Made by a program: the position numbers and the translations under genes. Of a stretch of 64,000 nt of DNA, positions 23,150 to 35,545 are shown piece after piece. The notes under the pieces are model-generated. The model was not told the origin of the DNA. It was given only the letters and a program-made list of their open reading frames with translations, and made no database searches. Location: positions 152,997,741 through 153,061,740 of the forward strand of contig OX422221.1 of NCBI GenBank assembly GCA_949130495.1, written 5' to 3'. This stretch comes from Sambucus nigra (Eukaryota; Streptophyta; Magnoliopsida; Dipsacales; Adoxaceae). Numbering within the stretch: the stretch's first letter is position 1; the number at the start of each line of letters is the position of its first letter.

Positions 23150-24829
23150 GTAGTTAATGGCCATTCAAAATTACCATAAAATTTGGATCTCCGCAAAGGA
23201 AGAGATGACTAGACATTAAAAGTACGTATTCCAAGGATATGGAAATCGAAGAAATTTAAGCGAGGAAATGAAACTATCTCACTTGACATGCTGCTTCTTG
23301 ATGAGAACGTACATACATCTCATCCTTATCCTAAAAATTTCTCATATGTTAATTGACATTCATCTTATGATTCATATATTATGTCTAATACAGGGTCATG
23401 ATATTCACACCTTAATTCGACTGTACATGCTGGTTAAATACGAGAGCAAACTCATCGAAGGAAAAGTATATTATATTTTGAACCTCAAGGTCCTTAAAAA
23501 CAAAATTAACTACAGACCGGTTCATCATGAGTACATGCTGTAATTCTTGCCCTTAACTATCGTCAAAGAAACTACCCAAACACCGAGATCTAAAGGCATC
23601 TCTTCAACTTAATCAAATTCAGTGAATTAAGATCTCGGGTTCAAAACGACACAAATTTGATAGGTGATTGCTTTATCATAGTTTATATAAATTCTATACA
23701 ACTAATACACTTATATTACTAATTCAAAAATTCAAATTAGATGTTATTGGGATAGTTGTTTCAATATCACCTGCATATACTCAAATGTCGTATGAAAGAG
23801 TGACGACAAAAAGGTTCTTAGAGCTGGACAATGTGAGGTAGTAAGAACTCATTTTTAAATCACATATTACGTAATCTTTTCAATTCGTTAGCATTAATAT
23901 AATTCAATATTAATAAATAACAACATAATACAGAGGAAAAAGAATAGGTGTTACTCTATGGGGTGGCAACGCTAACGATATTACAGAGGAAGACTGTCGT
24001 AACTTCTCATCCTCAGTCTTAGTAATTATAACTCCATGTACTGTGAAGATCTTCAATGGTAAATTTTATACATTTTTATAGTCTTTATTAGTTGTTCTTT
24101 AAAATAAAGTTTCTACATAGATGACGATTGAGAAAATATATTACCAATTTTATGTTTTATAGGTCGTCACTCACTTTCCACAACTAGGGCTACTAAAGTT
24201 TACATTAATCCTCCCATCCAAGAAGTAAATGAATTCAACAGAGTGTATGTACTTTCGAATTCAAGTTTTATTCAATCAACGTTTCTATGACGAAAACTAA
24301 TTAATAAAATATGTTTCATAAGGTTATCTGGACAAATGCGTAATATCACCTACACCAGCCAAAATCAGTCAAACTCAATAAGTGGGAGCCAAAAAGCAAT
24401 AGAGGTATTCAACATCGCTGATATATTGGAATTATGTGCACAATTGAGAGAAGAGGTGAAACACACACTTTTATATGAATAAAAATTTATTAATAACTAA
24501 TGTATAATTCTTACTAATTGCTTTTATAATAACGGGTGAAATGGATTTGCTGCAAAGCAACAATAACGGATATCGAGAATGAACGTGGTTGGTACTATAA
24601 TTCTTTCAATCTCTTCAGCAAAAAGGTCCAAGGGGTTGGAAATCAAAATTGGTGTCAAACATGCAACATTGACGTTAAATGTCTAAAACCAAGGTCCATT
24701 TATCATAAAATTAATAAGTTGATAATTATTATCCCTTAAATATATTTAAATAAAGCATATAAATTTATAATAATTTACATTTCTAATTACATATGGAATA
24801 CAATTACTACAAGTGACCGCTTTTCATTC
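23150..24829 (+). pseudogene. Helitron-encoded RPA-like protein, 5' exons, decayed
   Basis: Pieces resemble replication protein A large-subunit DNA-binding domains. LKVRIPRIWKSKKFK and DMLLLDENVH (23,215-23,315) with KLIEGKVYYILNLKVLKN and YRPVHHEY (23,445-23,540) match an RPA70 DBD-A/DUF223 fold. VIGIVVSISPAYTQM (about 23,740), ITLWGGNAND (23,950) and VIITPCTVKIFNG followed by a GT donor match DBD-B. The next exons read GRHSLSTTRATKVYINP (24,165), and then WICCKATITDIENERGWYY and CQTCNIDVKCLKPR (24,538-24,690), a DBD-C-like zinc-ribbon region. Introns have GT...AG ends. Several stops and frame shifts are present. Plant Helitrons often carry RPA-like genes, presumably to bind single-stranded transposition intermediates. 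A family B array interrupts the gene at 24,834. Confidence 0.75.
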
Positions 24830-24834
24830 GATAC
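24830..24834. other. Target-site duplication (left) of the family B array
   Basis: GATAC here is repeated perfectly at 37,103-37,107, directly outside the third LTR. Confidence 0.9.
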
Positions 24835-26343
24835 TATAACACCCCACCTAATTAAATACCGGGTGGCCAGTCCCATACCAAATTAAAACAGAATATAGAG
24901 TTGGCTCATTCTTAGCATCACTGTCGAAAAACATTTACAACTCACCCAATACTCAATTAAGCTGGTGTTATAAACTTTTCAAATTTTAATTTAACAAAAT
25001 CCATTTCCAGTTTAAGAATAACACAACACATTTTATTCTACAACACTGATAACCAATTAGATAACACAAAATAATTTGAATGCAATTGGAATAAACATTC
25101 CCAAATAATATTAATCCATTACAGTAATCCCAACAATATCAAATGTATTAAAATGACACGAATACCATAGTATTTGACCCCAATAGAAGAAGATAACTGA
25201 ATCCTTCGGGCGACATGCCCTACTAAGAGAATACTGTGAATCAAATGATGTAGGCGTCTAAGAAAAACTCCATAAATCCATAGCCAGTCATAATCCGCTA
25301 AGGTTGGCGTCCCTGTTGCTGGACACCTAATATAGAAGATACAATTAGAAAAAAAAAATATGCAAGGAAACAGGTCAGAGCCCGATTGTGAAAATGATTT
25401 TTAAAACAACAAGTATTTAACAAGTGCAATAAATCTTTTATTATGTACATGTTAGACCCAACTCTCACTTGCCATTCTCACCTCTCAACTAGAGTGCACA
25501 CTTAATGTTTCCTATTAACCTCCTAGTTAATGGTTTTTCTTTTCTTGTCTCCACATAACAATTCCATTCCCATATCATAATCCACGTATGTCCCATACCA
25601 TACGTCACATTATTATTCATTTACATTTCTCCTTTATATGATTAGTTTCTCATTAACATGAATCATTTCTCATTAATATGAATTAAGCTTTTCAATTCTT
25701 TAAGAATAAACATTCATTAACTTAATTCCATTATCTTTCTCTATTCACCGTTATCTACAATTATCACCGTAGATAGATTTAACCATAATAAATATATATT
25801 CATTAATTTAATCCATTATATATATATATAATACGGCACCCCGTGTCACAGCAGCGGTGCAATGCATTACTCTTCTATCATGTCCCATCATCGTTGGCCG
25901 CCGAATAGTGGACAAAAGGTTCGGTAAGGATTCCTCGAACCATAAACAATAACACAAACATTGGAGGCGAACATAGTTCTCGTATCCATGGGTCACGCAC
26001 ATACCTACGTACCCACAGTCAGCGGACTTATCAACTCCTAGATAAGTCTTTCATAGACCTATGTTCTCGAGCGACAAATCAAAGATCCCATGAATTCATC
26101 AGGATATGACTGCCCTCACGCACAAACCTCCCACCGATAGCAAGTAAGCTAGGCATGTCATACACATAACCATTAATAAATCAAATAGGCATTATCATAC
26201 CTATAATATAATATCAATAAGGTAATATCACTACCCTAAGATAATTCCCATACGTAGCATTATATCTCTTTTAAATTCCACGTATTAAAATATCATATCT
26301 TTACTTCATAATTTAATTATCCTCGCATCCTATAACATCTCTC

Positions 26344-26447
26344 CACTCCCGACGTCATTAAGGTTCATGCGCGGAGCGTCTCGCAAAGCGAAATCTAAAC
26401 AAGGAACCCCTCCAATACACTACTACTTAACTTTGTCGATCGAGGAG
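26344..26447 (-). repeat. Shared module, copy in family B LTR1
   Basis: The minus strand reads GTAGTGTATTGGAGGGGTTC, TTTCGCTTTGCGAGAC and CATGAACCTTAATGACGTCG. Homology to the copy in the family C internal region (48,593-48,705) extends on both sides. Confidence 0.85.
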
Positions 26448-27540
26448 GTTCGTCAACTTTAAATACATGATTGGGATAACCTCATACCCTCTTTCAACCA
26501 AATGTGTTCTAAACTCCCATCTCTATCCAGGAGCCATACCACTACGCTCTTGTACTACACTCAGCCCTTGCGAAATCAATAATGAACATAAACTCAGTCC
26601 TTTATGTTTAAATTATAATGCTAAGGCTACCCAGGTGTTATATTAAATCTCCCCTACTTGAACTATCCTTAATCCTCATACAAACAGATTAGAATCCAAC
26701 ACATGAATCTAGCAACCGAAATCTCTTTAACTTTAATTATCATAATTCTAATCAATTAAATCCCAATCAAATTAATTCAAATCTTAACTAGGGCTTACTG
26801 ATCTTCTCTAAGTCCCATAATATCCAATTAATAATCACCAAAGATCTACAAAAGTTTTGGGATAAGAACCAACATTAAAAAGAAACAACATCATGAATTC
26901 TCATATTTTAAATACTCAGAAAAATTAGATCCAAAAATTATTCAAATCATCAATCCGACTTCAGATTTGGAATTTACACGAAAAATTGAGTCAGGTATAT
27001 GTTTTGAGTTTTTCTTAAATCTCATACAAATGCACTCAAAAAGAAGATCTAAACCTTCCAAATTGGCTCTTCTAATTCCACTCGTTTTTGCTTATTTTTC
27101 CAAAAAATTATCGACATATTATCTTCAAGAACACTAAATTATTTTCAGAATTTCTTCCACAGATTGATGAATATTTATTGGATTACTAACTACCTACAAC
27201 ATGATTTTAATTTCTATATATTTCATACTTCTAGAAATCCATTACTACTCCATTTTTATCTTCCAAACATGAAAAATCATCTCTTTTCATAATTATTCTA
27301 ACATGGACAATATACGAACTTAAGTTGCAAATATCAAACACTTGCCTCTAATGAAGATCTGACCCTTTGGAGTTGAATAACACATGTGGTGATGGTGGTG
27401 GTGACCTTTGACCTTTGGTTCTCCTCCTTCCCAAGCAAACTTCTTTTTCTTTCCAAGCAACCTTCGACTCTCTCTAAGAAGATGAATTTTCAATTTTGTG
27501 TAGAAGAGATGAAATGAACCTACATACACTAATCTCCAAA

Positions 27541-27548
27541 TACTTATA
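27541..27548 (-). promoter_or_regulatory. Probable TATA box, family B LTR
   Basis: TATAAGTA on the minus strand is followed ~30-60 bp downstream by a leader rich in TC and AG runs. Equivalent sites occur in LTR2 and LTR3. Confidence 0.5.
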
Positions 27549-28436
27549 ATAAAACAAAACCCGAAATCACTATTCATCCCCCTTGCAAAAATAACCAAAA
27601 TGCCCTTTTGGGCTGTCTTTTCATTTCTAAATGACCCGAGACTCAAAATTAACATCCAAATAGACGTTTCTGACTATTTCGAACCTTCCGGACGTAACGA
27701 TGCAGTCGAAATGACTATAAGGTCGATAGAAAATAAATTTCCTTTTTAATTTAATAAATTAGTCCCGACACGTCCCATACCGCGTCTGACTAAAAATTCA
27801 AATTACCGATTTTATATCATACCGTCATATCAATGACATCACATTCATATATTACCTAAATATCTTTAAGAAATATTCAGAATCATCCATTTTAATATCC
27901 ACAATTCGGATAATACCCAAATGAATTAATTATAATAAGATCCAATTAATTCATTAATTTAAAATATAACCCATTTTAAAAGTCATTAAAATTACGGGGT
28001 ATTACATACTTCCCCCCTTATAACAGAATTTCGTCCCGAAATTCCGAAAAATGAACCATACTGATAAGGTCAAGTCCGAGTATAAATCTCACATCGCAAG
28101 AAATCTAACTAGTACCGCCCATACAGTACATTAACGAAAATCCCCATCGATGTTACACTAAGTCTCACCATATAGTTCCAACTGAATAAAATTTAAATTA
28201 TACCCAATCTTCCCTATACCGTCCTCGTGACAAAGTTTGGGAAAAATGATCCTCACTTATTAAACAAATAAATCCTTAAGTCACAACTACTTACTGTTTC
28301 ACAATTTTGAAAACTACTACAATCCAATCATCCAGGGCGCCCATACACCTTATCGTACAACTTTCATTATAATAGCAAAGGTTATAAACTCATATCCTAA
28401 AGACCTATCTTATTTTGACTCCCAACGATTATTAGT

Positions 28437-28522
28437 TTCATGCGTGGGGTGTCTCGCAAGCGAAATCCAAACAACCCCCCCCCCCCCCCCGATACACTAC
28501 TACCTAAAGTAGTCGGTCATCG
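28437..28522 (-). repeat. Shared module, copy in family B internal region 1
   Basis: The minus strand reads GATGACCGAC, TTAGGTAGTAGTGTATCGG, a 16-G run and TTTCGCTTGCGAGACACC. The hairpin stem TCGC/GCGA is kept although the loop is one base shorter. Confidence 0.85.
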
Positions 28523-29353
28523 AAACTCCTCAGGTCTTTAGTCAATAGTTTATAACCTCTCTACAGGTTTTCTTAATTCGAAAAAGTCTACTCATCTACT
28601 CTCTTATAAAAGACAAGATACTAGCTATAGTAGTAGTACATACGCTCTCCTATACCACAAGTCAATGCATGCCGATAGTCATATTATGCTCGGACATGCC
28701 CAAAGTAAGTAATTCCGCGATAAAAATCAAACCCACGTGATGACATGAAAATATAGGTATCCTACACCCGTCGGTGAGTCTACGTAAATAACAGTGCTAT
28801 TGTCAAAGTTTAGCAACCCATTTTCCCATATAATATTAATCGCTACAAAAATCAATATACGCCTTATAATTCCTTAGATAGAGAACATACCCTCATTCGT
28901 GGGTGGTGGTTGTTGAATCCCACTATTATAACTTTGCTCCAATAAGTCAAGAAATATTTTACCCTAAATTTTCAGTTCTAGTTAACCACACTCAACTATA
29001 TGCCCAAGCCTTTGAATATATTGCCTTCGTTAGGTAACACACACAATTCCCGCATTACAATAACTTCTACTGATGTCTCTCCTCAATTTTCCATAATAGG
29101 TGTGACCTCGACTACGGTCATCATACTTGAACATACTTCATAACCTCCTAAGTACGATCTCCGCTATCCATTCAATGGCCCTCATCTGCCATACTTCTTT
29201 GTTCGATCACTCCCGAACGTAAATAAGATTCACAGATATATACGGAATCTTACCAAAGAGATTAAAAATCCTAAACATAGGGCTTTATATCAAAGAACGC
29301 TAAGCTAAAAACACAGTAAGCCGTACAGATCCTAAAGGACACTAGAACCTGAT

Positions 29354-29365
29354 GCTCTGATACCA
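29354..29365 (-). other. Primer binding site, family B copy 1
   Basis: The minus strand reads TGGTATCAGAGC two bases after the end of LTR2. An identical site for copy 2 is at 33,891-33,902. Confidence 0.9.
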
Positions 29366-29367
29366 CT

Positions 29368-32300
29368 TGTAACACCCCGCCTAATTAAATATCGTGTGGC
29401 CAGTCCCATACCAAATTAAAACAGAATATACAGTTGTCTCATTCTTAGCATCACTATCGAAAAACATTTACAACTCACCCAATACTCAATTAAGCTGGTG
29501 TTATAAACTTTTCAAATTTTAATTTAACAAAATCCATTTCCAGTTTAAGAATAACACAACACATTTTATTCTACAACACTGATAACCAATTAGATAACAC
29601 AAAATAATTTGAATGCAATTGGAATAAACATTACCAAATAATATTAATCCATTACAGTAATCCCAACAATATCAAATGTATTAAAATGACACGAATACCA
29701 TAGTATTTGACCCCGATAGAAGAAGATAACTGAATCCTTTAGGCGACATGCCCTACTAAGAGAATACTGTGAATCAAATGATGATAGGCGTCTAAGAAAA
29801 ACTCCATAAATCCATAGCTTTTCATAATCCGCTAAGGTTGGCGTCCTTGTTGCTGGACACCTGATATAGAAGATACAATAGAAAAGAAAATATGCAAGGA
29901 AACGGGTCAGAGCCCGATTGTGAAAATGATTTTTAAAACAACAAGTATTTAACAAGGGCAATAAATATTTTATTATGTACATGTTAGACCCAACTCTCAC
30001 TTGCCATTCTCACCTCTCAACTAGAGTGCACACTTAACGTTTCCTATTAACCTCCTAGTTAATGGTTTTTCTTTTCTTGTCTCCACATAACAATTCCATT
30101 CCCATATCATAATCCCCGTATGTCCCATACCATACGTCACATTATTATTCATTTACATTTCTCCTTTATATGATTAGTTTCTCATTAACATGAATCATTT
30201 CTCATTAATATGAATTAAGCTTTTCAATTCTTTAAGAATAAACATTCATTAACTTAATTCCATTATCTTTCTCTATTCACCGTTATCTACAATTATCACC
30301 GTAGATAGATTTAACCATAATAAATATATATTCATTAATTTAATCCATTATATATATATATAATACGGCACCCCGTGTCACAGCAGCGGTGCAATGCATT
30401 ACTCTTCTATCATGTCCCATCATCGTTGGCCGCCGAATAGTGGACAAAAGGTTCGGTAAGGATTCCTCGAACCATAAACAATAACACAAACATTGGAGGC
30501 GAAAATAGTTCTCGTATCCATGGGTCACGCACATACCTACGTACCCACAGTCAGCGGACTTATCAACTCCTAGATAAGTCTTTCATAGACCTATGTTCTC
30601 GAGCGACAAATCAAAGATCCCATGGATTCATCAGGATATGACTGCCCTCACGCACAAACCTCCCACCGATAGCAAGTAAGCTAGGCATGTCATACACATA
30701 ACCATTAATAAATCAAATAGGCATTATCATACCTATAATATAATATCAATAAGGTAATATCACTACCCTAAGATAATTCCCATACGTAGCATTATATCTC
30801 TTTTAAATTCCACGTATTAAAATATCATATCTTTACTTCATAATTTAATTATCCTCGCATCCTATAACATCTCTCCACTCCCGACGTCATTAAGGTTCAT
30901 GCGCGGAGCGTCTCGCAAAGCGAAATCCAAACAAGGAACCCCTCCAATACACTACTACTTAACTTTGTCGATCGAGGAGGTTCGTCAACTTTAAATACAT
31001 GATTGGGATAACCTCATACCCTCTTTCAACCAAATGTGTTCTAAACTCCCATCTCTATCCAGGAGCCATACCACTACGCTCTTGTACTACACTCAGCCCT
31101 TGCGAAATCAATAATGAACATAAACTCAGTCCTTTATGTTTAAATTATAATGCTAAGGCTACCCAGGTGTTATATTAAATCTCCCCTACTTGAACTATCC
31201 TTAATCCTCATACAAACAGATTAGAATCCAACACATGAATCTAGCAACCGAAATCTCTTTAACTTTAATTATCATAATTCTAATCAATTAAATCCCAATC
31301 AAATTAATTCAAATCTTAACTAGGGCTTACTGATCTTCTCTAAGTCCCATAATATCCAATTAATAATCACCAAAGATCTACAAAAGTTTTGGGATAAGAA
31401 CCAACATTAAAAAGAAACAACATCATGAATTCTCATATTTTAAATACTCAGAAAAATTAGATCCAAAAATTATTCAAATCATCAATCCGACTTCAGATTT
31501 GGAATTTACACGAAAAATTGAGTCAGGTATATGTTTTGAGTTTTTCTTAAATCTCATACAAATGCACTCAAAAAGAAGATCTAAACCTTCCAAATTGGCT
31601 CTTCTAATTCCACTCGTTTTTGCTTATTTTTCCAAAAAATTATCGACATATTATCTTCAAGAACACTAAATTATTTTCAGAATTTCTTCCACAGATTGAT
31701 GAATATTTATTGGATTACTAACTACCTACAACATGATTTTAATTTCTATATATTTCATACTTCTAGAAATCCATTACTACTCCATTTTTATCTTCCAAAC
31801 ATGAAAAATCATCTCTTTTCATAATTATTCTAACATGGACAATATACGAACTTAAGTTGCAAATATCAAACACTTGCCTCTAATGAAGATCTGACCCTTT
31901 GGAGTTGAATAACACATGTGGTGATGGTGGTGGTGACCTTTGACCTTTGGTTCTCCTCCTTCCCAAGCAAACTTCTTTTTCTTTCCAAGCAACCTTCGAC
32001 TCTCTCTAAGAAGATGAATTTTCAATTTTGTGTAGAAGAGATGAAATGAACCTACATACACTAATCTCCAAATACTTATAATAAAACAAAACCCGAAATC
32101 ACTATTCATCCCCCTTGCAAAAATAACCAAAATGCCCTTTTGGGCTGTCTTTTCATTTCTAAATGACCCGAGACTCAAAATTAACATCCAAATAGACGTT
32201 TCTGACTATTTCGAACCTTCCGGACGTAACGATGCAGTCGAAATGACTATAAGGTCGATAGAAAATAAATTTCCTTTTTAATTTAATAAATTAGTCCCGA

Positions 32301-32538
32301 CACGTCCCATACCGCGTCTGACTAAAAATTCAAATTACCGATTTTATATCATACCGTCATATCAATGACATCACATTCATATATTACCTAAATATCTTTA
32401 AGAAATATTCAGAATCATCCATTTTAATATCCACAATTCGGATAATACCCAAATGAATTAATTATAATAAGATCCAATTAATTCATTAATTTAAAATATA
32501 ACCCATTTTAAAAGTCATTAAAATTACGGGGTATTACA
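29368..32538 (-). repeat. Family B LTR2, chimeric
   Basis: 3,171 bp. From 29,368 to 29,967 the diagnostic bases agree with LTR3 (AAATATCGTGTGG, GATGATAGGCG, AGCTTTTCATAATC, GGGCAATAAATATTT). From 30,028 on they agree with LTR1 (AGAGTGCACAC, TTAATGGTTTTTC). Module copy at 30,875-30,981. Between about 26,385-28,333 and 30,915-32,865 I see no differences by eye. Confidence 0.9.
30875..30981 (-). repeat. Shared module, copy in family B LTR2
   Basis: Same as the LTR1 copy except for one visible base (AAATCC instead of AAATCT on the plus strand). Confidence 0.85.
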
Positions 32539-33904
32539 TACTTCCCCCCTTATAACAGAATTTCGTCCCGAAATTCCGAAAAATGAACCATACTGATAAG
32601 GTCAAGTCCGAGTATAAATCTCACATCGCAAGAAATCTAACTAGTACCGCCCATACAGTACATTAACGAAAATCCCCATCGATGTTACACTAAGTCTCAC
32701 CATATAGTTCCAACTGAATAAAATTTAAATTATACCCAATCTTCCCTATACCGTCCTCGTGACAAAGTTTGGGAAAAATGATCCTCACTTATTAAACAAA
32801 TAAATCCTTAAGTCACAACTACTTACTGTTTCACAATTTTGAAAACTACTACAATTCAATCATCCAGGGCGCCCATACACCTTATCGTACAACTTTCATT
32901 ATAATAGCAAAGCTTATAAACTCATATCCTAAAGACATATCTTATTTTGACTTCCAACGATTATTAGTTTCATGCGTGGGGTGTCTCGCAATCGAAATCC
33001 AAACAAAGAACCCCCCCCCCCCCCCCGATACACTACTACCTAAAGTAGTCGGTCATCGAAACTCCTCAGGTCTTTAGTCAATAGTTTATAACCTCTCTAC
33101 AGGTTTTCTTAATTCGAATAAAGTCTACTCATCTACTCTCTTATAAAAGACAAGATACTAGCTATAGTAGTAGTACATACGCTCTCCTATACCACAAGTC
33201 AATGCATGCCGATAGTCATATTATGCTCGGACATGCCCAAAGTAAGTAATTCCGCGATAAAAATCAAACGCACGTGATGACATGAAAATATAGGTATCCT
33301 ACACCCGTCGGTGAGTCTACGTAAATAACAGTGCTATTGTCAAAGTTTAGCAACCCATTTTCCCATATAATATTAATCGCTACAAAAATCAATATACGCC
33401 TTATAATTCCTTAGATAGAGAACATACCCTCATTCGTGGGTGGTGGTTGTTGAATCCCACTATTATAACTTTGCTCCAATAAGTCAAGAAATATTTTACC
33501 CTAAATTTTCAGTTCTAGTTAACCACACTCCACTATATGCCCAAGCCTTTGAATATATTGCCTTCGTTAGGTAACACACACAATTCCCGCATTACAATAA
33601 CTTCTACTGATGTCTCTCCTCAATTTTCCATAATAGGTGTGACCTCGACTACGGTCATCATACTTGAACATACTTCATAACCTCCTAAGTACGATCTTCG
33701 CTATCCATTCAATGGCCCTCATCTGTCATACTTCTTTGTTCGATCACTCCCGAACGTAAATAAGATTCACTGATATATACGGAATCTTACCAAAGAGATC
33801 AACAATCCTAAACATAGGGCTCTATATCAATGAACGCTAAGCTAAAAACACAGTAAGCCGTACAGATCCTAAAGGACACTAGAACCTGATGCTCTGATAC
33901 CACT
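32539..33904 (-). mobile_element. Family B internal region, copy 2
   Basis: 1,366 bp, same organisation as copy 1. Primer site at 33,891-33,902, polypurine tract at 32,539-32,551, 16-C run at 33,011-33,026. By eye about 14 differences from copy 1 cluster in the last ~1 kb (32,866 on); the first ~330 bp look identical. Confidence 0.85.
32970..33058 (-). repeat. Shared module, copy in family B internal region 2
   Basis: Same as copy 1 except that the hairpin core is changed (plus strand CTCGCAATCGAAATC) and the bases AAGAA flank the C run. Confidence 0.85.
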
Positions 33905-34883
33905 TGTAACACCCCGCCTAATTAAATATCGTGTGGCCAGTCCCATACCAAATTAAAACTGAATATACAGTTGTCTCATTCTTAGCATCACTGTCGAAAA
34001 ACATTTACAACTCACCCAATACTCAATTAAGCTGGTGTTATAAACTTTTCAAATTTTAATTTAACAAAATCCATTTCCAGTTTAAGAATAACACAACACA
34101 TTTTATTCTACAACACTGATAACCAATTAGATAACACAAAATAATTTGAATGCAATTGGAATAAACATTACCAAATAATATTAATCCATTACAGTAATCC
34201 CAAAAATATCAAATGTATTAAAATGACACGAATACCATAGTATTTGACCCCGATAGAAGAAGATAACTGAATCCTTTAGGCGACATGCCCTACTAAGAGA
34301 ATACTGTGAATCAAATGATGATAGGCGTCTAAGAAAAACTCCATAAATCCATAGCTTTTCATAATCCGCTAAGGTTGGCGTCCTTGTTGCTGGACACCTG
34401 ATATAGAAGATACAATAGAAAAGAAAATATGCAAGGAAACGGGTCAGAGCCCGATTGTGAAAATGATTTTTAAAACAACAAGTATTTAACAAGGGCAATA
34501 AATATTTTATTATGTACATGTTAGACCCAACTCTCACTTGCCATTCTCACCTCTCAACTAGAGTTAACACTTAACATTTCCTATTAACCTCCTAGTTTAT
34601 TGTTTCTCTTTTCTAGTCTCCACATAACAATTCCATTCCCATATCATAATCCCCGTATGTCCCATACCATACGTCACATTATTATTCATTTAAATTTCTC
34701 CTTTATATGATTAGTTTCTCATTAACATGAATCATTTCTCATTAATATGAATTAAGCTTTTCAATTCTTTAAGAATAAACATTCATTAACTTAATTCCAT
34801 TATCTTTCTCTATTCACCGTTATCTAAAATTATCACCGTAGATAGATTTAACCATAATAAATATCTATTCATTCATTTAATCC

Positions 34884-34886
<3 letters not shown>

Positions 34887-34918
<32 letters not shown>
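34887..34918. repeat. (TA)n expansion private to family B LTR3
   Basis: LTR1 and LTR2 have about six TA units at the same place. LTR3 has about sixteen, followed by an extra TTCATATA. Confidence 0.85.
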
Positions 34919-34921
<3 letters not shown>

Positions 34922-35437
34922 TATATAATACGGCACCCCGAGTCACAGCTGCGGTGCAATGCATTACTCTGCTATCATGTCCCATCATCGCTGGTCGCCG
35001 AATAGTGGACAAAAGGTTCGGTAAGGATTCCTATAACCATAAACAACAACACAAACATTGGAGGTGAACATAGTTCTCGTATCCATGGGTCATGCACATA
35101 CCTACGAACCCACAGTCAGCGAACTTATCAACTCCCCGATAAGTCTTTCATAGACTATGTTCTCGAGCGACAAATCAAAGATCCCATGGATTCATCAGGA
35201 TATGACTGCCCTCACGCGTAAACCTCCCACCGAAAGCAAGTAAACTAGGTATGTCATACACATAATTATTAATCAATCAAATAAGCATTATCATACCTAT
35301 AATATAATATCAATAAGGTAATATCACTACCCTAAGATAATTCCCATACGTAGGATTATATCTCTTTTAAATTCAACGTATTAAAATATCATATCTTTAC
35401 TTCATAATTTAATTATCCTCGCATCCTATAACATCTC

Positions 35438-35545
35438 TCCACTCCCGAAGTCGTTAAGGTTCATGCGCGGAGCGTATCGCAAAGCGAAATCCAAACAAGG
35501 AACCCCTCCAATACACTATTACTTAGCTTTGTTGATCAAGGAGGT
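35438..35545 (-). repeat. Shared module, copy in family B LTR3
   Basis: The minus strand keeps TTTCGCTTTGCGATAC and GAGGGGTTCCTTG. Confidence 0.85.

Larger units (their letters stand above)
24835..28006 (-). repeat. Family B LTR1
   Basis: 3,172 bp. The plus-strand start is TATAACACC (a TG-to-TA change from the TGTAACACC of LTR2 and LTR3) and the end is GGGGTATTACA. A minus-strand TATA box (TATAAGTA) lies at 27,541-27,548, about 460 bp into the LTR, so R+U5 would be ~2.7 kb. A module copy lies at 26,344-26,447. A minus frame at 27,320-27,655 includes a six-His run but has no domain and sits over the promoter; I treat it as chance. Confidence 0.9.
28007..29367 (-). mobile_element. Family B internal region, copy 1
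   Basis: 1,361 bp without a coding frame. On the minus strand it starts with primer site TGGTATCAGAGC (29,354-29,365) and then TTCTAGTGTCCTTTAGG, as in families A and C. A module copy with a 16-C run (28,475-28,490) is at 28,437-28,522. It ends with TTTCGGGACGAAATTC and polypurine tract AAGGGGGGAAGTA (28,007-28,019). The internal region is far too short for gag-pol, so the family is non-autonomous. Confidence 0.85.

Noticed and set aside
23150..24829. A host RPA large-subunit gene
   Set aside because: It follows Helitron Rep/helicase remnants in the same direction, has many stops, and such RPA-like genes are usual Helitron cargo.
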